Of a DNA stretch of 64,000 nt, positions 35,250 through 44,024 are shown piece by piece (the first letter of the stretch is position 1; each line of letters opens with the position of its first letter). This stretch comes from Streptomyces avidinii. GTDB taxonomy: Bacteria; Actinomycetota; Actinomycetes; Streptomycetales; Streptomycetaceae. Below the pieces are notes generated by a model. That model was not told the DNA's origin, searched no databases, and saw only the letters and a program-made list of their open reading frames with translations. The position numbers and the translations under genes are program-made. The stretch covers positions 248,996 to 312,995 of the forward strand of contig NZ_BMVL01000010.1 of assembly GCF_014650695.1 (NCBI RefSeq), read 5' to 3'.

Positions 35250-35690
35250 GTGCACGGGAGTGAAGACCAGGAGTTCCTTGCCCTGGAGCGGGAGCTGTCC
35301 GTCTTCCTCCGGCGGGCCCGCGCCTCGTCCGGCGAGATGGCCCGCGAGCTCCACCCCGAGCTGGAGCCGGCCGCGTACGGGCTCCTCGTACGCCTGGAGG
35401 CGGCCGGCCGGCAGCGGGCCACCGAGCTCGCCGCCTACTTCGGGGTCGGCAAGGCCACCATGAGCCGGCAGCTGCGGGCCCTGGAGGTGCTGGGCCTGGT
35501 GGCCCGCGAGCCGGACCCCGCCGACGGCCGGGCCTCCCTGGTCGGCCTCACCGAGGAGGGCCGGGAACGGTTCCTGCGGGTCCGGGGGGCCCGGCGCGAG
35601 CAGTACATGCGCAAGCTCGCCGACTGGGACCGCGGCGAGGTGGCGGAACTGGCCCGGCTGCTGAACCAGTTGAACGCGGGCGCGGAGTAG
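35250..35690 (+). CDS. MarR-family transcriptional regulator
   Basis: GTG at 35250 with GAAGGAGCAGG upstream; 146 aa. Winged helix at residues 40-105: helix ATELAAYFGVGKATMSRQLR and wing EPDPADGRASLVGLTEEG. Dimerising helices flank it. Typical ligand-responsive repressor. No obvious target is adjacent: lon is terminated upstream and a PP2C-like gene converges. It probably represses itself. Confidence 0.9.
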   Translation: MHGSEDQEFLALERELSVFLRRARASSGEMARELHPELEPAAYGLLVRLEAAGRQRATELAAYFGVGKATMSRQLRALEVLGLVAREPDPADGRASLVGLTEEGRERFLRVRGARREQYMRKLADWDRGEVAELARLLNQLNAGAE

Positions 35691-35736
35691 GACCCCTGGG
35701 CGCGGGGCGGCCGGGCGGCCGGGCGGCGCGAGCCGC

Positions 35737-36510
35737 TCACAGCTCCGCGTAGACCGCCGAGGCGTCGTCGTGCCGCTTGTACCGGGCCGCCGGCCGGGCC
35801 GGGTCGGACTCCACGGCGCGCACCCGGTCGATCAGGCCCTGCGCACCCTCCTTCCGCAGCACCGCCAGGCACTGCGTCCAGTCGCCCTCCCCGAAGGTGT
35901 CCGTCCACCGGCTCGCCCCGTCCGTGAGCGCGGCCACCGCCCGCACCCGCCCGCGCGGGGTGCGCCCGGTCACCGCCCGGGCCGCCACCGCCGGGTCCGC
36001 GGCCGCCGTGAAGAAGCCGCCCTCCGCGTTCCGCAGCGCGTCCGTCGCGGCCACCGAGCCCAGCACCTCCCGGGGGATCCGGTCCAGCCGGTCGTCGAGC
36101 ACCGCCGTCACCTCGCCCCCGGGCGCCTCCAGGAGCAGTACGGAGTCGGAGAGGACGAGGTGCTCCACGTACTGCGCGTCCCAGCGGACCACCACGACCG
36201 TCGCCTGCGGGGTGCGTACGTGAGAAAGGTCACAGGTGTCGCGGTGGGCCTCGGCCGTGGCGCGGACGGATTCGGCCAGAACCTGATCGAGCGGCATGTC
36301 CCGCCGCGATCCGGACAGTTCGGTCAACCGGCCGCCGAGCCGGGCCGCGAACCAGGGCACTCCGTGCACGCATCCGTCGTCGCCGCCCGGCGGCGTGACC
36401 CCGTCCAGAACGACCAGGACACCGCCGCCCGAAGCAGGGATCGCGGCCGATACCCAGTCCTCATTGGGGCGTTCCTGGTGGCCGGGGGCCGAGGCGAGGT
36501 CGATGCGCAT
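35737..36510 (-). CDS. PP2C-like phosphatase-fold protein
   Basis: Start at 36510 (MRIDLASAPGHQERPNEDWV); 257 aa. The RPNEDW and VLVVLDGVTPP segments match the first metal-binding strands of PP2C phosphatases (usual pattern NED...DGhG), and VAALTDGASR resembles the later Asp-Gly motif. The second Gly of DGxG is lost (DGVT), so activity may be weakened or changed. Soluble. Convergent with MarR. It could dephosphorylate Ser/Thr targets or bind them as a pseudophosphatase. Confidence 0.7.
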   Translation of the reverse strand: MRIDLASAPGHQERPNEDWVSAAIPASGGGVLVVLDGVTPPGGDDGCVHGVPWFAARLGGRLTELSGSRRDMPLDQVLAESVRATAEAHRDTCDLSHVRTPQATVVVVRWDAQYVEHLVLSDSVLLLEAPGGEVTAVLDDRLDRIPREVLGSVAATDALRNAEGGFFTAAADPAVAARAVTGRTPRGRVRAVAALTDGASRWTDTFGEGDWTQCLAVLRKEGAQGLIDRVRAVESDPARPAARYKRHDDASAVYAEL

Positions 36511-36907
36511 ACCGGCATTCTGCCGCGCGAGGGGCGGGGAGCGCGGGAAGGTCCGTACCGGAACGGGTGCGGAGCGGCGGCGCGCAGACACGCCTCCCGG
36601 ATGCGGGGCGCGGCGGCTGCGGCCCCGGGGCGCTCCTGTGGGCGGGCATCCTGCCAAAGCCCGTATCGATCTTTCAACCACCTGTCCATGGCAGTGCCCT
36701 GACACGGGGTGCCCGAGTTGGTCGGCAACTCATCCGTGATGTTCACTCGTTCGAGTGGCCGGGTGGGCGATGTGCGGCTCTCTCCCCAACACGCTGCAAA
36801 GGTCTGAGGCGGTACGAGGGGGCAGGGGGCGTTTACTTGTTGACCGGCCGTTACCTCGGCCACACGAGTAGACGAGCAAGAGCACACGTACAGGATTGCG
36901 AGCACCG
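36511..36907. other. 397-bp divergent intergenic region
   Basis: No gene is supported. It must hold promoters for the PP2C-like gene and the conservon. The only clear element is the CACTCG-TT-CGAGTG dyad at 36744-36757. Base composition is lower in GC than the flanking genes, as usual for promoters. Confidence 0.5.
36744..36757. promoter_or_regulatory. Perfect dyad in conservon promoter region
   Basis: CACTCGTTCGAGTG has perfect 6-bp arms and a 2-nt centre. It lies about 150 bp upstream of cvnA. Candidate operator; the cognate factor is unknown. Confidence 0.35.
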
Positions 36908-39900
36908 GTGCAGAAGAAGCGGTCTCGGAAGAACGGCACCGCCGCCGACGGCCCGGCCCCCGCAGGACGCCGCGTCCGCGTGCGCCGCAGGCTGGTCATC
37001 GGCGTTGCCGTCGCCGGCCTCACCGTCCTCGCGGCAGGCGCGCCCGCCGTCGTCTCCGCGTCGAGGGAACTGAACGACTCCCAGCGCCTGGTCACCCTCG
37101 CGGAACAGACCCGGCAGACCCTCACCCTCGCGCACCTCCTCGCCGACGAGCGAGACGCCGTCGTCGAGTACGCCGCCAAGGGGCGCCCCGGCTCCGCCAA
37201 GGCGCCCGTCCAGGAGCGCACCGCCCGGACCGATCGGCAGCTCGCCGAGGTCCAGGCCGAGGCCGACGAGGCGACCGCCCGCACCCTTGCGCGCGTCGGG
37301 ACCGTCCGCGGCGAGGCCGTCGACGGCAAGGGCAGCGCCCTCGCCGCCCACCAGGCCTACGGCGCGGTCATCGCGGAACTCCTCGCCCCGGGCGACCGGC
37401 TCGCCGAACTGACCCCGCCGCGCGCCGGGGACGCCCTCGCCACCACCCGTCCGCTGGCCCCGCTGGGCCAGGCCGTGGAACAGGCCTCGGCCACCCGTGG
37501 ACTGCTACTCGCCGCCCTGGCCGTCCCCCGCGGCGAGCAGCTCCCCAACTCGGCCGTGGTCGACGAACTCACCACCGCCGCCCAGCGGGCCCGCGTACGG
37601 GAACAGGCCGCCCTCGACGACTTCGCACGGGCCGCGCGCCCCGACATGCGCCAGACCCTTGCCGCCACGGTCACCGGCCCCGAGGTCAAGACCGCAGACG
37701 ACTTCCTCAAGCGGCTCACCGAGCGGCCCACCCTGAGCACGCCCGACCGCAAGACCGACGGGGCCGCCGTCGCCAGCGCGCTGACCGCACGCATCGACCG
37801 CATGCGGACCGTGGAGGCCACCCTCGCGGGTGAACGGGCCACCGCGCTGGCCACCCTGCGCGACGACGACGTGACCCGGCTCGAAATCGTGATCGCCCTG
37901 CTGGGCCTGCTGTTCCTGGTCGCCGTCGGCGTCTCGACCGCCGTGGCCCGGTCGTTGACCCGACCGCTGTCGGTCCTGCGCCGCGGCGCGCAGCGGCTGG
38001 CGACGCCGGAGGGCTCCGTGGAACCGGTGCGGTTCACGGGCCGCAACGACGAGTTCGCCGAGGTCGTGCGCCACCTCAACGCGGTGCGCGACCAGACGGT
38101 CTCCCTGCACACCCGGATCGCCGGTCTCGACGCCGACCGCCGCCGGATCATCGGCCGCAACGAGGCGCTCGCCGCCGGCCGGGACGTGCTGGAGGAGGAG
38201 CTGACGAAGCTGCGGGCGGGGCTGGAGGAGCACCGGCGCATCATGTCGACGACCTCCGTCTCGCTGTCGCTGCGGACCCTGGGCCTGGTGGAACGCCAGC
38301 TCGTGGTCATCGAGGAGCTGGAGTCCAAGGAACAGGACCCGGACCGGCTCGCGACCCTCTTCAAGCTGGACCACCTGGCGACCGTGATGCGCCGCCACAA
38401 CGAGAACCTGCTGGTCCTCGCCGGGCAGGAACACGGCCACGGGCAGGGCCTGCCGGTGCCGCTCGTGGACGTCATGCGGGCCGCCGTCAGCGAGATCGAG
38501 CGCTACGAACGCGTCGACCTCGCCGCGCTGCCCTCGTACACCCAGGTTGCGGGGCATGCGGCCGACGACATCTCGCACGTGCTGGCCGAGCTGCTGGAGA
38601 ACGCGACCACGTTCTCGCCGCCGGACATCAAGGTGAAGGTGTCCGGCCGGCTCCTGGACTCCGGAGACGTGGTGCTGTCCGTCGTGGACGAGGGCATCGG
38701 CGTCACCGGCGACCGGCTGGAGGCGCTGAACACCCGGCTGTCCACGCCCGAGGCCTACGACGAGGAGCCCGAGGTGGAGCACGGCCTCGGCCTCGGCCTG
38801 TACGTGGCCGGGCGGCTCGCGGCCCGGCACGGGGTCACCGCGGAGCTGCGCGCCCCGCGGCACGGCGGGACCGAGGCCCTCGTGGTCGTCCCGGCGGCGC
38901 TGCTGCCCGCCGCCCCGGCGGTCTCCCCGGTGCACGCCCTGGCCACGCCGGGCGGACCCGCGCTGCGGCTGCCCGGCGTGATAGCGGAGGCGAACGAGAA
39001 CACGCTGCCGACGCGGCGCCGGGGGGCGCACGCGGCCCCGGACGCGGAGGCTGTCGCCGACCCGGACCCGGACCCGGACCCGGAGCCGGACCCGGAGCCG
39101 GACCCGGAGCCGGACCCGGAGCCGGAGCCGGAGCCGGAGCCGGAGTCGGAGCAGGCGGTTGTGGCCGACCCGGAGCCCGAGCCGGCCGCGGAGCAGGAGC
39201 CCGCCGCCGCGGCGGTCCCGATCACCCTGGCCGAGGCGCTGGCCGGCCCCGCCGTCGTGGCCGAGGCACCGGCGGAGGAGGCACCGGCGGAGCCGGAATC
39301 CGTGCCCGCCGAGGCGGAACCGGCTGCCGCCGCGCCCGCCGCGGCCGGACTGCCGCCCGCCGAACAGGTGTTCGTGGCCGCGCCCCCGGCAGGGGACGGG
39401 CCCACTCCCGAGGAGCAGCTGCTCGCGCGGGTCGTCCCCGACGTCGAGCCGGACGCCTTCGGGGTGCCGGACCCCGCCGAGGAGATCCCGGCCGCGCCGC
39501 ACGACACCGCGCCCGTGGTCGACGTACGGGAAACCGAACCGCAGGCGGAGCCGCACACCCACGCCCCGGCCGAGGGCAACTGGCTCCCCCGCCAGGGCAG
39601 TCACCCTGCCGACCCGGCCGAGGGCGGCGGAGCCGTCACCGGCAAGGGCCTGCCGAAGCGGACCCCGCGCGCCGTCCCCGCCAAGCCCGCCGCCCGCGAC
39701 GACGGGCCGCCCGAGCCGCCGCGCCGGGTCGACGCCGAGGAACTGCGGCGCCGGCTCGGGGGCTTCTACCAGGGAGCCCAGGACGGACGGCGCGTCGTCG
39801 CCGCCGAACTCGCGCAGGACCAGGCCCTCGACCAGGGGCAGACGCAGACGCAGAGGCAGGACCAGAGCAAGACCGACCGGGGGGACACCGCACAGGAGGC

Positions 39901-39910
39901 ACGCACATGA
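36908..39910 (+). CDS. cvnA: Conservon sensor-kinase-like protein CvnA
   Basis: GTG at 36908 (VQKKRSRKNG) is preferred to TTG at 36896, whose only purine tract touches the codon. About 1000 aa. TM1 at about residues 30-50, a large extracellular helical domain to 320, TM2 at about 325-345, HAMP, coiled coil, then an HATPase_c domain (LLENATTFSPP, VVDEGIGV, GLGLYVAGRLA). There is no clear H box, as usual for this nitrate-sensor-like group. The last 300 residues are acidic, Pro-rich and disordered, with a Pro-Asp/Pro-Glu repeat near residues 715-750. Conservon kinases signal to the following roadblock, DUF742 and GTPase proteins. Confidence 0.9.
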   Translation: MQKKRSRKNGTAADGPAPAGRRVRVRRRLVIGVAVAGLTVLAAGAPAVVSASRELNDSQRLVTLAEQTRQTLTLAHLLADERDAVVEYAAKGRPGSAKAPVQERTARTDRQLAEVQAEADEATARTLARVGTVRGEAVDGKGSALAAHQAYGAVIAELLAPGDRLAELTPPRAGDALATTRPLAPLGQAVEQASATRGLLLAALAVPRGEQLPNSAVVDELTTAAQRARVREQAALDDFARAARPDMRQTLAATVTGPEVKTADDFLKRLTERPTLSTPDRKTDGAAVASALTARIDRMRTVEATLAGERATALATLRDDDVTRLEIVIALLGLLFLVAVGVSTAVARSLTRPLSVLRRGAQRLATPEGSVEPVRFTGRNDEFAEVVRHLNAVRDQTVSLHTRIAGLDADRRRIIGRNEALAAGRDVLEEELTKLRAGLEEHRRIMSTTSVSLSLRTLGLVERQLVVIEELESKEQDPDRLATLFKLDHLATVMRRHNENLLVLAGQEHGHGQGLPVPLVDVMRAAVSEIERYERVDLAALPSYTQVAGHAADDISHVLAELLENATTFSPPDIKVKVSGRLLDSGDVVLSVVDEGIGVTGDRLEALNTRLSTPEAYDEEPEVEHGLGLGLYVAGRLAARHGVTAELRAPRHGGTEALVVVPAALLPAAPAVSPVHALATPGGPALRLPGVIAEANENTLPTRRRGAHAAPDAEAVADPDPDPDPEPDPEPDPEPDPEPEPEPEPESEQAVVADPEPEPAAEQEPAAAAVPITLAEALAGPAVVAEAPAEEAPAEPESVPAEAEPAAAAPAAAGLPPAEQVFVAAPPAGDGPTPEEQLLARVVPDVEPDAFGVPDPAEEIPAAPHDTAPVVDVRETEPQAEPHTHAPAEGNWLPRQGSHPADPAEGGGAVTGKGLPKRTPRAVPAKPAARDDGPPEPPRRVDAEELRRRLGGFYQGAQDGRRVVAAELAQDQALDQGQTQTQRQDQSKTDRGDTAQEART
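39058..39148 (+). repeat. GACCCG/GAGCCG tandem repeat
   Basis: A 6/12-bp repeat within cvnA encodes an alternating (Pro-Asp/Pro-Glu)n segment of about 30 residues. In-frame expansion would only alter linker length. Confidence 0.8.
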
Positions 39911-40392
39911 CCGCGCCCAGTACGTACGGACTGAGCACCCAGGCCCGCAACCTGCAGTGGCTGCTGACCGACCTCGTCGAGGAGGTGCCCGGCGTCAACT
40001 CCGTCGCCGTCGTCTCCTCGGACGGGTTGCTGCTCCTGTCCTCCGACCCGGGAGCGGGCGCGGTCGAGCCGCCCGCCGAGCCCCGGGCCAAGGGCCCGCG
40101 CGGTGCGTCCGCCGACCTGGCCACCATCGTCTCCGGCCTCGGCAGCCTCACCACCGGCGCAGCCGCCCTCATGGACACCGGCGCGGTCAAGCAGACGATG
40201 GTCGCGATGGAGCACGGCTCGGTCTTCGTCATGGCCATCAGCGACGGCTCACTGCTGGGCGTGCACGCCACCCCCGACTGCGACATGAGCGTCGTCGCCT
40301 ACCACATGGCCCTGTTCGTCGGCCGCGCCGGCCACGTACTGACCCCCGAAGTCCGCAGTGAGCTGCGCCAGTCGATGGAGAACACCCCGTGA
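39907..40392 (+). CDS. cvnB: Roadblock/LC7 protein CvnB
   Basis: ATG overlaps the cvnA stop; 161 aa. Roadblock fold: NLQWLLTDLVEEVPGVNSVAVVSSDGLLLLSS, then SLTTGAAALMDTGAVKQTMVAME and FVMAISDGSLLGVHATPDCD. A 25-residue insert (residues 50-75) is specific to this copy. It is thought to link the kinase-like protein and the small GTPase at the membrane. Second gene of a four-gene conservon. Confidence 0.93.
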   Translation: MTAPSTYGLSTQARNLQWLLTDLVEEVPGVNSVAVVSSDGLLLLSSDPGAGAVEPPAEPRAKGPRGASADLATIVSGLGSLTTGAAALMDTGAVKQTMVAMEHGSVFVMAISDGSLLGVHATPDCDMSVVAYHMALFVGRAGHVLTPEVRSELRQSMENTP

Positions 40393-40778
40393 GGAGTACG
40401 GCCTCCGACCGGCTGCCGATACGCGGAGCCGACCGCCGCCCCGCCCGCGTCCGCCCGTACTCCCTCACGGGCGGCCGCACCCGCTTCACGCACGTCCTGC
40501 TCGTCGAGACGTTCGTCGCCGCCCTGGACACGAAGGTCTCGGAGCCGCAGAAGCCCGACCGCATGCCCGAGATGCCCGCCATCGTCGAGGTCTGCCGCCG
40601 CATGCGGACGATCGCCGAGATCGCCGCCCTGCTCAAGCTGCCGCTCGGCGTGGTGCGCGTCCTGGTCAGCGACCTCGCCGACCAGGGCCGGATCCGCGTC
40701 TACGGAACGGGCCACGGCACCGGCCGTCCCGAGCGCGCGCTGCTGGAAAGGGTGCTCAGTGGTCTTCGCCGTCTCTGA
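40389..40778 (+). CDS. cvnC: DUF742 protein CvnC
   Basis: GTG start overlaps the cvnB stop (GTGA); 129 aa. DUF742: LPIRGADRRPARVRPYSLTGG near the N-terminus, then a winged-helix-like part (RMRTIAEIAALLKLPLGVVR and VLVSDLADQGRIRV). The C-terminus overlaps the start of cvnD by 20 bp. Possible DNA or protein adaptor of the conservon. Confidence 0.93.
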   Translation: MRSTASDRLPIRGADRRPARVRPYSLTGGRTRFTHVLLVETFVAALDTKVSEPQKPDRMPEMPAIVEVCRRMRTIAEIAALLKLPLGVVRVLVSDLADQGRIRVYGTGHGTGRPERALLERVLSGLRRL

Positions 40779-41394
40779 CACCCCGGTGTTCCTGCCGCAG
40801 TCGGACGACGACGAGCCGGTCCAGCCCTGGCAGTACGACCGCTCCCGCGCACCCGTCGCCGTCAAGGTGCTGGTCGCGGGCGGCTTCGGCGTCGGCAAGA
40901 CCACCTTCGTCTCCTCCGTCTCCGAGATCACCCCGCTGCGTACCGAGGCGGTGATGACACAGGCCGGCGTCCCGACCGACGATCTGTCCGGCACCCCGGA
41001 CAAGAGCACCACCACCGTCGCCATGGACTTCGGCCGCGTCACCCTCGACGACGACCTCGTCCTCTACGTGTACGGGACCCCGGGTCAGAAGCGGTTCTGG
41101 TTCATGTGGGACGACCTGGTGCGCGGCGCCATCGGCGGTCTCGTGCTGGCCGACACCCGCCGCCTGCGCGACTGCTTCCCGGCCCTCGACTACTTCGAGA
41201 GCTGCGGGCTCCCGTACGCCGTCGCCGTCAACCACTTCGACGGCTCGCAGTCGTACGAGCCCGAGGACGTGCGCGAGGCGCTCAGCGTCCCGCCCCACGT
41301 ACCGGTCGTGATCATGGACGCGCGGCGCCGCGACACGGTGGTCGAATCCCTCCTCGCCCTGGTGGGCCACGCCCTCGACACCACGCCCGAATAG
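40759..41394 (+). CDS. cvnD: Conservon small GTPase CvnD
   Basis: GTG at 40759 inside the end of cvnC; 211 aa. G1 loop GGFGVGKTT at about residues 41-49; switch region DKSTTTVAMDFG; G3-like YGTPGQKRFWFMW; G4 replaced by VNHFDG. This is the Streptomyces MglA/Arf-like GTPase group. It cycles between GTP and GDP forms and relays the CvnA signal to output, often monooxygenases or P450s; here a StyA-like enzyme starts 28 bp downstream. Confidence 0.95.
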   Translation: MVFAVSDTPVFLPQSDDDEPVQPWQYDRSRAPVAVKVLVAGGFGVGKTTFVSSVSEITPLRTEAVMTQAGVPTDDLSGTPDKSTTTVAMDFGRVTLDDDLVLYVYGTPGQKRFWFMWDDLVRGAIGGLVLADTRRLRDCFPALDYFESCGLPYAVAVNHFDGSQSYEPEDVREALSVPPHVPVVIMDARRRDTVVESLLALVGHALDTTPE

Positions 41395-41421
41395 AGCACC
41401 CCCGAACAGAGAACGTGAGAG

Positions 41422-42705
41422 ATGCGCAAGATACTTGTCGTGGGGGCCGGCCAGTCCGGTCTCCAGCTCGCCCTCGGACTCCAGTCGAAGGGGTACGAGG
41501 TCACCCTCATGTCCAACCGGACGGCGGACGAGATCCGCACCGGGCGGGTCATGTCCACGCAGTGCATGTTCGACTCGGCACTGCAGCACGAGCGCGACCT
41601 GCAGATCAACTTCTGGGAGCAGCAGGCCCCGAAGATCGAGGGCCTCGGCGTCTCCGTCGCCGCCCCCGACGCCGGCCGCGCCGTCGACTGGCTGGGCCGG
41701 CTCAAGGGGTACGCGCAGTCCGTCGACCAGCGCGTGAAGATGGCCGGCTGGCTCGACACCTTCGTGCAGCGGGGCGGGCAGCTGGTCATCCACGGGGCCT
41801 CGGTCGCCGACCTCGACTTCTTCTCCCGCACGTACGACCTGGTGCTGGTCGCCGCCGGCAAGGGCGAGCTCGTCTCGATGTTCGGGCGGGACGCGGCACG
41901 TTCCCCCTACGACGCCCCGCAGCGCGCGCTGGCCGTCGCCTACGTGCACGGCCTCGGCCCCCGCCCGGAGCACCCGGAGACGGAGGCGGTCCGCTGCAAC
42001 CTGGTCCCGGGCGTCGGCGAGCTGTTCGTCATGCCGACCCTGACCACCTCGGGCCGGGCCGACATCCTGTTCTGGGAGGGCGTCCCGGGCGGTCCCCTGG
42101 ACGTCTTCAAGGGCGTCAAGGACCCGGCGGAGCACCTGGCGCTCACCCTGGAGCTGATGGAGACGTTCGTGCCGTGGGAGTACGCCCGGGCGACGAAGGT
42201 GGAGCTGACGGACGCGGGCGCCACGCTCGCCGGGCGGTACGCGCCGGTCGTCCGCAACCCGATCGGCCGCCTCCCGGGCGGCGGCCTGGTGCTGGGGGTC
42301 GCGGACGTGGTCGTCGCGAACGACCCGATCACCGGGCAGGGCTCGAACTCCGCGGCGAAGTGCGCGGCCTCGTACCTGTCGTCGATCCTGATGCACGGGG
42401 ACAAGCCGTTCGACGAGGCGTGGATGAAGGCCACCTTCGACAAGTACTGGTTCACCACCGGCAAGCCGGTCACCCAGTGGACGAACGCCATGCTGGGCGT
42501 CCCGCCGGAGCACGTACTGAACCTGATCGGCGCGGCCGGGCAGCTCCAGCCGGTGGCGAACCGATTCGCCAACGGCTTCGACAACCCGGCCGACTTCGAC
42601 GCGTACTTCTACGACCCCGAGGACGCGGCGGACTACCTGGCGGAGGTCGCCTCGTCCGCCGGAGCCCCCTCCGGGGCCTCTTCCGGGGCCTCCTCGGCGG
42701 AGTAG
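41422..42705 (+). CDS. StyA-type flavin monooxygenase (styrene/indole monooxygenase family)
   Basis: ATG at 41422; 427 aa. Rossmann FAD motif GAGQSGLQLALGL at residues 8-20, FAD/substrate-domain core like styrene monooxygenase StyA, and the late motif ANDPITGQGSNSAAKCA (residues about 295-311). StyA enzymes use FADH2 supplied by a separate flavin reductase to epoxidise styrene or hydroxylate indole-like compounds. No reductase gene is adjacent. Only 28 bp after cvnD, so the conservon probably controls it. The last 17 residues are Ser/Ala/Gly-rich, and the 3' end overlaps the convergent NlpC/P60 gene by 73 bp. Confidence 0.88.
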   Translation: MRKILVVGAGQSGLQLALGLQSKGYEVTLMSNRTADEIRTGRVMSTQCMFDSALQHERDLQINFWEQQAPKIEGLGVSVAAPDAGRAVDWLGRLKGYAQSVDQRVKMAGWLDTFVQRGGQLVIHGASVADLDFFSRTYDLVLVAAGKGELVSMFGRDAARSPYDAPQRALAVAYVHGLGPRPEHPETEAVRCNLVPGVGELFVMPTLTTSGRADILFWEGVPGGPLDVFKGVKDPAEHLALTLELMETFVPWEYARATKVELTDAGATLAGRYAPVVRNPIGRLPGGGLVLGVADVVVANDPITGQGSNSAAKCAASYLSSILMHGDKPFDEAWMKATFDKYWFTTGKPVTQWTNAMLGVPPEHVLNLIGAAGQLQPVANRFANGFDNPADFDAYFYDPEDAADYLAEVASSAGAPSGASSGASSAE

Positions 42706-43826
42706 CCGGTGTCGTCCCCCGCCTGCGCCGCCGGTGCCTCCGGCAGCGCGGGCGGGGTGAACTCCGCGAGCGGGGCGCCGTCCGGGTCCGGGCGGACCGC
42801 CCCCAGCAGGGGGTTCGCGGCGATCGGCGAGACCTTGACCCGGGCCCCGGGCCGCGGCGCCTGGATCACCTTGCCGTCACCGACGTACAGGCCCACGTGC
42901 GTGGCCTTGGGGAAGTAGACCACCAGGTCCCCGGGCCGCAGCCGGTCCAGCGGCACCTTCGGCAGCCGGGCCCACTGCTCCTGACTGGTCCGCGGGATGG
43001 CGCGCCCGGCGTGCGCCCAGGCCTGCGAGGTCAGCCCGGAGCAGTCGAAGGACCCCGGCCCCTCGGCGCCCCAGACGTACGGCTTGCCGATCTGGGCCGC
43101 CGCGTAGGTGAGGGCCGCGCCGCCGGCCGCCGTGGGCGTGCCCGTACGGGTGGGGAGGCGGCCCGAGTCGACCAGGTCCCGCTGCGCGGCGGCGGTGTTC
43201 TCGGCCTCCTTCGCGCCGAGCCGGGTGAGCTGGTCCGGGGTCAGCGCGGAGAGCACCCGCTCGACCTCCTTGAGCTGCGCCGCGACCTCGTCCTGGTGGA
43301 GCTTCTGCCGCGCGGCCAGGGTCTGCCGGGCGTCCAGGGCCTTGCGGGCCCGGACGGCGAGCGCGTCGGCCTCCTTCTCGCCCCGCGCGAGCCGGGCCAG
43401 TACGGCCGCCCGCCGGGCGCCCTCGCGGGCGGCGAGCCGGCGCTGGTCCAGGGCCGCCTGCGGATTCCCGGCGAGCAGCATCCGGGCGTACGGGGACAGG
43501 CCCCGGCCGCCCTGGTACTGCTCCCGGGCCAGCCGCCCGGCGAGAGCCTTTTCGGAATCCAGAGCCGTACGGGCCCTGCCGAGGTCGGCGGTGCGCAGCC
43601 GCTCCTCGGCCTGTCCGGCCTTGAGGGCCACCTCGGTGGCGTTGTAGGCCTCGGTGGCCTCCTCGGCCTTCTGGTAGAGGCCCTGCAGGCGGGTGAGCAG
43701 CACCCCGACGGACTCCCCTTCGGGGAGCCCCGGCTCGGCGCCGGCCCCCGGGACGGGCCCGGCGACGAGGAGCGCTGCGGCGAGGCAGGCGGCGCGAAGC
43801 GGCCGATGTGACAGCCGACATGACAT
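42633..43826 (-). CDS. Secreted NlpC/P60 peptidoglycan hydrolase
   Basis: Start at 43826 (MSCRLSHRPLRAACLAAAL) follows GAGGTGATCCC; 397 aa. Signal peptide with cleavage near AGA at 30. A long coiled coil (residues 45-240) precedes the C-terminal NlpC/P60 domain: catalytic Cys in GSFDCSGLTSQAW and His in THVGLYVGDG. This layout is shared with RipA/RipB-like enzymes, which cut gamma-D-Glu-mDAP bonds in peptide stems during cell separation. The acidic tail (residues 370-397) is encoded by the stretch that overlaps the monooxygenase gene tail-to-tail. Confidence 0.93.
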   Translation of the reverse strand: MSCRLSHRPLRAACLAAALLVAGPVPGAGAEPGLPEGESVGVLLTRLQGLYQKAEEATEAYNATEVALKAGQAEERLRTADLGRARTALDSEKALAGRLAREQYQGGRGLSPYARMLLAGNPQAALDQRRLAAREGARRAAVLARLARGEKEADALAVRARKALDARQTLAARQKLHQDEVAAQLKEVERVLSALTPDQLTRLGAKEAENTAAAQRDLVDSGRLPTRTGTPTAAGGAALTYAAAQIGKPYVWGAEGPGSFDCSGLTSQAWAHAGRAIPRTSQEQWARLPKVPLDRLRPGDLVVYFPKATHVGLYVGDGKVIQAPRPGARVKVSPIAANPLLGAVRPDPDGAPLAEFTPPALPEAPAAQAGDDTGYSAEEAPEEAPEGAPADEATSAR

Positions 43827-43992
43827 GGGATCACCTCCGAGGCGGCCGATGCTGCCACGCCCGGTATGACAAATCGCCCAACGGAGTCGGCCGGTCGGCG
43901 GGGGCCACCCGGTTGGCGGGCGTCGGTGGGGTGCGGGGCGGCTTCCGCGCACCGGCGCCCCGGCCACCCGATGCCCCGCCCGAGCGGATCCG

Positions 43993-44018
43993 CCCTCGCC
44001 TCGCCTCGCCTCGCCTCG
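43993..44018. repeat. Pentanucleotide repeat CCTCG
   Basis: Five copies of a CCTCG/GCCTC unit just past the sigma-factor stop on its 3' side. Simple-sequence tract, non-coding. Confidence 0.6.
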
Positions 44019-44024
44019 CCCGCC

